From Mesorhizobium caraganae (lineage in GTDB: Bacteria; Pseudomonadota; Alphaproteobacteria; Rhizobiales; Rhizobiaceae): a DNA stretch of 64,000 bases. Where the stretch lies: assembly GCF_016836705.1 (NCBI RefSeq), contig NZ_JAFCGY010000021.1, positions 33,248-97,247 on the forward strand, in the 5' to 3' direction. Made by a program: the position numbers and the translations under genes. A model generated the notes under the pieces. It was not told where the DNA came from. It saw only the letters and a program-made list of their open reading frames with translations, and did not search any database. Shown one piece after another: positions 59,864-64,000 of the stretch (within the stretch, counting starts at the first letter, position 1; each line of letters opens with the position of its first letter).

Positions 59864-62253
59864 CGGGCAAGATGCCTGTTCTGCTGGTTCCATAGCTGTC
59901 GGTAAGTCATGCAGCGGGACAGGAGTTCGCCATGTTTCCCGTGATCGACGATCCGGCCGCGATCGAGCACGACAATGGCGTCCGCTGCGACGAGCGAGGA
60001 CAGACGGTGCGAAACCATGACCACGGTTCGCCCCTCGGCAATGCTAGCAAGGTTTGCCTGGACGATCGCCTCGCTCTCGGGATCAAGCGCGGAGGTCGCC
60101 TCGTCCAGGATGAGGATGCGCGGTTGGCGCAGCAAGGCACGGGCGATCGACAGGCGCTGCTGCTGGCCGCCCGACAGGTTGGTGCCGCCCTCCTCGAGCA
60201 AGGTGTCGTAGCCCTGCGGCAGAAGCTTGATGAACTCGTCGGCGCCCGCCATCGTCGCGGCGTGGACGATCTCCTCCAGGGTCGCATCTGGCCTGGTCGC
60301 CCCGATGTTCTCGCGCACGGTGCCGCGGAACAGAAAGCACTGCTGCATCACGACGCCGACATTGCTGCGCAGATGCGGGAGGTCGAGCTCGCGAATATCA
60401 TGACCGTCGATCCGCACCGAGCCGTGCTGGATCGGGTACGTGCCGCGCATCAGCCGCGTCAATGTCGACTTGCCCGAGCCGCTGCGCCCAACGATGCCGA
60501 AAACCGAACCGACCGGGATGGTCAGCGACACGTCGTTCAGGGCCGGCGGAGCGCTTTCGCTGTAGCGGAAGATCACATGCTCGAACTCGACAGTGCCCGC
60601 GATCGGCGGGCGCAGGCCGCGCACATTCGGTGGCCGCTCCGGACTGCGGTTCATGATGTTGCCGAGCATGCGCACCGAGAGCCCGGCCTCCTGGTAGCCT
60701 TGCACCAGACCGACGATCTGTGAAAGCGGCGTGGTGACCCGGCCCGACAGCATGTTGAACGCGATCAACGCGCCCACCGTCATCCGGTTGTCGAAGACCA
60801 GCAGGGCGCCGAAGCCGACGACCGCAACCGTCAGTAGCTTTTCGAGAAGCCCGATCACCGCCTGCGCCGAGGTCGAAATCCGCCCAACGTCGAACCGCGA
60901 CTCGGCGGCCTGGGCGCAGAGCGCGTCCCAGTCGCGCTGGCGCAAGGGCTCGGTCGCCAACCCCTTGACCGTTTCCATGCCGTGGATGGTCTCGACGAGA
61001 TAGGCCTGACGCTGCCCTTCGGCCTCGTAAAGGACGCGCAACTTGCGGCGGTAGAGCGGGATCAGCCCGCCGATCACACAAGCGGTGAGGGCGGAAAAGC
61101 CGAGCACCATTATGGCGAGGCGGCTGCTGTAGAGGAACAGCAGCGGCACGATAACCAGCAGCGAGGTGGCGTCGAGCAACGTCAGGAAGAGGCGGCCGGT
61201 CAGAAACTCCCGGATCTTCTCGACCTGCTGCATGTGCTTGGTGATGACGCCGGCCGAGGCGCGCTCGAAGAAATCGATCGGCAACGACAGCAGACGCGCG
61301 AAGGTGCGGATCGAGGTGCGCACATCGATCCGCGCCGAGGCGTAGACCAGCAGGATGCGCCGCAGATAGTTGAAAATCGCGTCGAACAGGACCGCGGCGC
61401 TGACCCCGATGGCGAGCACAGCGAGCGTCGTATAGGCTTGGTGCACGAGCACCTTGTCGACCGTGATCTGGATGAAGATCGGCAGGGCAAGCGCCAGCAC
61501 CTGCAGCGCGACCGCGGCCACCGCGATGTCGCGGAACATCGCCCCGTTGCGGACGACTTCCGGGAGGAACCAGGTGAAGCCGAAGGGCCGGCTTTCATCC
61601 GTCAGCGCGAATGAGCGGCGCAGCAGCAGGAGCTCGCCGGTCCACTTCCTGCAGAACGTCGCCTGGTCGAGGGGCAATACCGCGAGGCGGTCGGCGAGGG
61701 GGTCGAGGACCCCGACCTTGTTCTCGTTGAATCCGAGCAGGACGACGCTGTTGCCGTTTGTCAGCCGGGCGATCACCGGATAGGCGTCGCCGAGGCGTTG
61801 GAGATCTTTCCAGCCGACCTTCAATTTGCGGCTGCGCATGCCGCTGCTGCGGGCGATCTTCGGCAGCAGCCGGGTGATGTCGTCGTCGGGCCTCAGCGCA
61901 AAGTCGTGCTTGATGCGCTCGGGGGAAAGATCGATGCCGTAGTGCCGCCCGATGGCGACAAGGCACTGCAGTGCGGTTTCGACTGGAGATCCTTCCACGT
62001 TGCCGGGCAGATAACTCGTAGTGACAGCCTTGACGGCGGGCGAACGCGTTCGGGTCGTCCAGGCCAGGATGAGCCATACGAGCACCGTACACAGGAACTG
62101 AACCGGGGGGCTCGGCCTGTGGAGCCACTCGGCCAGGTCGCTCAATCTGTGCAGACCGGGAGCGCTCCACTCGACAAGGCCGTGCCCGGCGGCAACCAGC
62201 GTGGCGAGCGCATCCGACAACCAGCGATTCAGTTCGCCGTAGAGATCGTTCAT
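59860..62253 (-). CDS. Type I secretion ABC transporter with inactive C39-like domain (HlyB-like)
   Basis: 797 residues. Residues about 80-210 form a C39-like domain (QCLVAIGRHYGIDLSPERIKHDF), but the catalytic cysteine of bacteriocin peptidases is a threonine/alanine here (ETALQCL) and the histidine position is NGNSVVLLG, so it is a docking, not protease, domain as in HlyB. Six membrane helices follow (about 230-500). The ATPase has Walker A GRSGSGKST, signature LSGGQQQ and Walker B ILILDEATSALD. It exports the repeat protein upstream. Two further hydrophobic helices precede the C39-like domain. Confidence 0.92.
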   Translation of the reverse strand: MNDLYGELNRWLSDALATLVAAGHGLVEWSAPGLHRLSDLAEWLHRPSPPVQFLCTVLVWLILAWTTRTRSPAVKAVTTSYLPGNVEGSPVETALQCLVAIGRHYGIDLSPERIKHDFALRPDDDITRLLPKIARSSGMRSRKLKVGWKDLQRLGDAYPVIARLTNGNSVVLLGFNENKVGVLDPLADRLAVLPLDQATFCRKWTGELLLLRRSFALTDESRPFGFTWFLPEVVRNGAMFRDIAVAAVALQVLALALPIFIQITVDKVLVHQAYTTLAVLAIGVSAAVLFDAIFNYLRRILLVYASARIDVRTSIRTFARLLSLPIDFFERASAGVITKHMQQVEKIREFLTGRLFLTLLDATSLLVIVPLLFLYSSRLAIMVLGFSALTACVIGGLIPLYRRKLRVLYEAEGQRQAYLVETIHGMETVKGLATEPLRQRDWDALCAQAAESRFDVGRISTSAQAVIGLLEKLLTVAVVGFGALLVFDNRMTVGALIAFNMLSGRVTTPLSQIVGLVQGYQEAGLSVRMLGNIMNRSPERPPNVRGLRPPIAGTVEFEHVIFRYSESAPPALNDVSLTIPVGSVFGIVGRSGSGKSTLTRLMRGTYPIQHGSVRIDGHDIRELDLPHLRSNVGVVMQQCFLFRGTVRENIGATRPDATLEEIVHAATMAGADEFIKLLPQGYDTLLEEGGTNLSGGQQQRLSIARALLRQPRILILDEATSALDPESEAIVQANLASIAEGRTVVMVSHRLSSLVAADAIVVLDRGRIVDHGKHGELLSRCMTYRQLWNQQNRHLAR

Positions 62254-62394
62254 GGCTCTCGCTCCGCGGCGTGTTGGCTGGTCGGCGCGTGGACGGGCGC
62301 CGTGACGCTAACGGGCCTCGGCGTGCTCCCGCTTCCGCTGCGCCATGAAGGCCGGCGAGGGGCTCTGTTCGGCATGAGGTACTGACGCATTTCG

Positions 62395-62787
62395 CTATTG
62401 CTCGTCGCTGAAATTTGGCGATTTCGGCAGCCGCAGCGCTGTTGCCGCGGGTGTTGCCGCCGCAGGCGATGCCGGCTGCGGCATCAGCCGCACCACCGTT
62501 GCTCCACCTCCCATTTCCTCCCCTGCTGGCGGGGGAGACGTGGGCTGGGAGCCCGGCTCGGCTCCCGGCAATGGCTGCGGCGAGCGGATCACGCCCGCCT
62601 TCTCGAGCTGTTCGCGCATGCCGTTCTGCGCCTGCAGCATTTGAGAGAAGGCCTGCAGGCTGATGATCAGCCGCTGCGTCACGCGCGGCTCGGAGCCCGA
62701 CAGCGACACCAGCTCGATGCGGATCATGCCATGCTTGAGCGAGATCTCGCCAAACGCGTCGACAAAGGTTTCGGGCACCACGTCCAT
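62395..62787 (-). CDS. Unrecognised protein in type I secretion locus
   Basis: 130 residues in three parts: residues 1-33 (MDVVPETFVDAFGEISLKHGM), a predicted helical region about 40-66 ending EQLEKAGVI, and a proline/alanine-rich tail (PQPLPGAEPGSQPTSPPPAG and on). No signal peptide or membrane helix is seen, so it is probably cytoplasmic. I do not recognise a family. GGAG lies seven bases before ATG 62787, directly after the terminator of the repeat-protein gene. It precedes the ABC transporter, so a chaperone or secretion-regulating role is a guess. Confidence 0.7.
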   Translation of the reverse strand: MDVVPETFVDAFGEISLKHGMIRIELVSLSGSEPRVTQRLIISLQAFSQMLQAQNGMREQLEKAGVIRSPQPLPGAEPGSQPTSPPPAGEEMGGGATVVRLMPQPASPAAATPAATALRLPKSPNFSDEQ

Positions 62788-62798
62788 TTACCTACTCC

Positions 62799-62830
62799 AA
62801 AAAAGGCGGCCGGGCTTTCGGCCCGGCCGC
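62799..62830 (-). terminator. Strong intrinsic terminator after the secreted repeat protein
   Basis: On the minus strand, 12 bases after the stop at 62843, a perfect 10-bp GC stem (arms 62806-62815 and 62821-62830, loop of five) is followed by C and six T. This is the clearest Rho-independent terminator in the window. Partial readthrough would give low expression of the downstream secretion genes. Confidence 0.92.
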
Positions 62831-62842
62831 TGCGCATGCGCG

Positions 62843-64000
62843 TTAAGCAATCGCGACGTGGAACGTGTCGCTCTTGGCATCATTATCGCCATCGGCGATG
62901 GTTGCCGTGAAGTTCATGTCGAGCGGCTCCGGGTTGAACGTGTTGGAAATACTGAACTCGATCACCGGGATCTTCACGGTGCCCGAACCCATGAAGAGCT
63001 GGACCGCGTCCAAGTCATTCGTTTGGTTGACGGAGGGGATGACGAAGCTCTTTTGCCCGCCGGCTTCTGAAGTGACAGTCGTCACCTTGGTAATCGCGCC
63101 CACGGTGATCGAGTTGTCGGCGTTGCGGGTGTAGGTCCTGTAGAAGATGCCCTCGGTCGTGGGGTCGTAGCCGCCGACCGAATTGTCGATGAAGACCTTC
63201 ATGCTGCTGACCAGGAAAGCCGTCGGGTCAATGACGAAGCTCTCGTCGAAGGCACCTCCCTGTGTCGTCTGGCCGTCAACGCCGGCAAGGGCGTTGCCGT
63301 CGAAGTTGTTGTTGGCCAGCCCAATGCCCGAGGTGCTGACGTTCATCGCTGCCGAGCTGATATAGGCCGGGAGCGGGTTGGTCTGGATTTGGGCTTCGGT
63401 CTTGTTGAAATTGCCTTCGATATCACCTACCGCCGCAGTGGCGTTGACGGCCGAGAACACAATTGACCGGGTTCCGATTGTCAGCGTCCGCACCGGATCC
63501 GGCCCGCCCGCATCGAGGCTTCCGTTCGCGCTCGAAATCGTCGTTATCGCCCCGGGCGGGGTTGTCAGCTGGATGTTGTAGGTGCCGGACCCCGGATCGA
63601 CCGCATCGAATGTCAGCTGGAACGCCACCGACTGAGGGTTGACGATGCCGTCGTTAGTGAAGTCGTCGGTGATCGTCCCGTTGAAGACATAGTTCCCGCT
63701 CGCATTGGTTGTCGTCAGCGTCCCGAGCGAGGTGTTGACGGGCACAGTGGAGTGGGCGTCGATTGTGTAGTCGTTGAAAGTCACGTTCAGCGACTTGAAC
63801 CCGTCCGCGCCAAGAGCGTTGGGCCAAGTGCTGCTCCCGCCTGCGGCGTAGGTCCCGTTCGTGATGTCGTTGACCGCGATGGTCGGCCCGTCATCGTCGA
63901 ATTTGACGAGCAGGCCGATGTCGTTGCCGGAGTCGGTGGCGGTGTCGCCGTCGCCGTCGGTACGGGTGACGCTCATCTGCACTGCGCCCGACGCCAGCGT
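62843..64000 (-). CDS. C-terminal part of a large type I-secreted repeat protein (T1SS-143/VCBS-like)
   Basis: The frame is open from the right edge and ends at 62843, so at least 385 residues of a longer protein are visible. The first visible stretch (DGDGDTATDSGNDIGLLVKFDDDGP) is the typical joint of the type I-secreted repeat families with DDDGP linkers. The middle is threonine/asparagine-rich beta structure without cysteine. The end, TATIADGDNDAKSDTFHVAIA, repeats a related joint and serves as a small-aliphatic C-terminus. No GGxGxDxxx calcium repeats are visible in this part. It is the likely cargo of the downstream exporter. Confidence 0.85.
   Translation of the reverse strand, partial: TLASGAVQMSVTRTDGDGDTATDSGNDIGLLVKFDDDGPTIAVNDITNGTYAAGGSSTWPNALGADGFKSLNVTFNDYTIDAHSTVPVNTSLGTLTTTNASGNYVFNGTITDDFTNDGIVNPQSVAFQLTFDAVDPGSGTYNIQLTTPPGAITTISSANGSLDAGGPDPVRTLTIGTRSIVFSAVNATAAVGDIEGNFNKTEAQIQTNPLPAYISSAAMNVSTSGIGLANNNFDGNALAGVDGQTTQGGAFDESFVIDPTAFLVSSMKVFIDNSVGGYDPTTEGIFYRTYTRNADNSITVGAITKVTTVTSEAGGQKSFVIPSVNQTNDLDAVQLFMGSGTVKIPVIEFSISNTFNPEPLDMNFTATIADGDNDAKSDTFHVAIA

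Noticed and set aside
62843..64000. RTX calcium-repeat label for the secreted protein
   Set aside because: No GGxGxDxxx nonapeptide repeats are visible in the part inside the window; DDDGP-type repeats support only a general type I-secreted repeat protein.
1..64000. Mobile element, CRISPR or tRNA
   Set aside because: No transposase, integrase, terminal repeat pair, regularly spaced direct repeats or cloverleaf was found on reading both strands.

Overview
This is a high-GC, gene-dense chromosomal segment that looks like an alphaproteobacterium of the order Hyphomicrobiales, most likely Mesorhizobium or a near relative. The basis is the codon usage, the many TGATG/ATGA gene junctions, the density of ABC importers and catabolic operons, and my recognition of the protein families; no rRNA or tRNA is present to confirm it. 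No gene-free stretch exceeds 300 bases. I see no insertion sequence, phage, CRISPR array or plasmid function. Two gene remnants (about 42.7 kb and 58.4 kb) show local decay or rearrangement.

Layout. (a) 0-2.2 kb: tail of a membrane protein, a small secreted protein, an FAD amine/amino-acid oxidase-like protein and a DUF3309 micro-protein with its own terminator. (b) 2.4-6.2 kb: a heterodimeric ABC exporter with one degenerate ATP site. (c) 6.4-12.5 kb, minus strand: two SDRs, a cyclic amidohydrolase (allantoinase/hydantoinase type), a PuuE-type deacetylase, an epimerase/dehydratase and an MFS exporter. (d) 12.7-19.9 kb, plus strand, divergent from (c): a Rid protein, D-hydantoinase, D-carbamoylase, FrhB-like Fe-S flavoprotein, FAD oxidoreductase, M20 carbamoylase/allantoate hydrolase and an isochorismatase-type cysteine hydrolase, with almost every junction overlapping. 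(e) 19.8-31.2 kb, minus strand: MmgE/PrpD, the heterotetrameric sarcosine oxidase set soxBDAG, a DapA-type lyase, a D-2-hydroxyacid dehydrogenase, a non-pyrrolysine MttB-family methyltransferase and a D-aminoacylase. (f) 31.3-38.6 kb: a GcvA-type LysR regulator, an orphan Tat-exported family 5 solute-binding protein, a dimethylglycine dehydrogenase-like enzyme, a second PuuE-type deacetylase and an HisC-like aminotransferase. (g) 38.8-42.6 kb: two LysR regulators with neighbouring oxidoreductases, and a small secreted protein. (h) 42.7-55.1 kb: a carbohydrate locus with a CUT1 ABC importer, a YihV-like PfkB kinase, a class I aldolase and a DeoR regulator, plus an isomerase, an RPE-type epimerase, a ROK kinase, a Gfo/Idh dehydrogenase and a LacI regulator. 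(i) 55.3-58.3 kb: GlcD-type oxidase, TerC-family protein, ThuA-family protein. (j) 58.3-64 kb: a type I secretion locus (HlyD protein, ABC transporter with inactive C39-like domain, an unrecognised small protein and the 3' end of a large secreted repeat protein).

How it fits together. Blocks (c)-(f), about 32 kb, look like one catabolic region for cyclic ureides and N-methylated amino acids: cyclic amidases open hydantoin-like rings, carbamoylases of opposite expected stereochemistry and an N-carbamoylsarcosine-amidase-like enzyme release amino acids, and the sarcosine oxidase, DMGDH-like and MttB-like proteins remove N-methyl groups. The exact substrates are inference. Block (h) is a sugar kinase/aldolase pathway with its own importer. 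The sequence also shows perfect or near-perfect inverted repeats in several promoter regions (12580, 32378, 38829, 41306, 51725, 52733), which are the best operator candidates.
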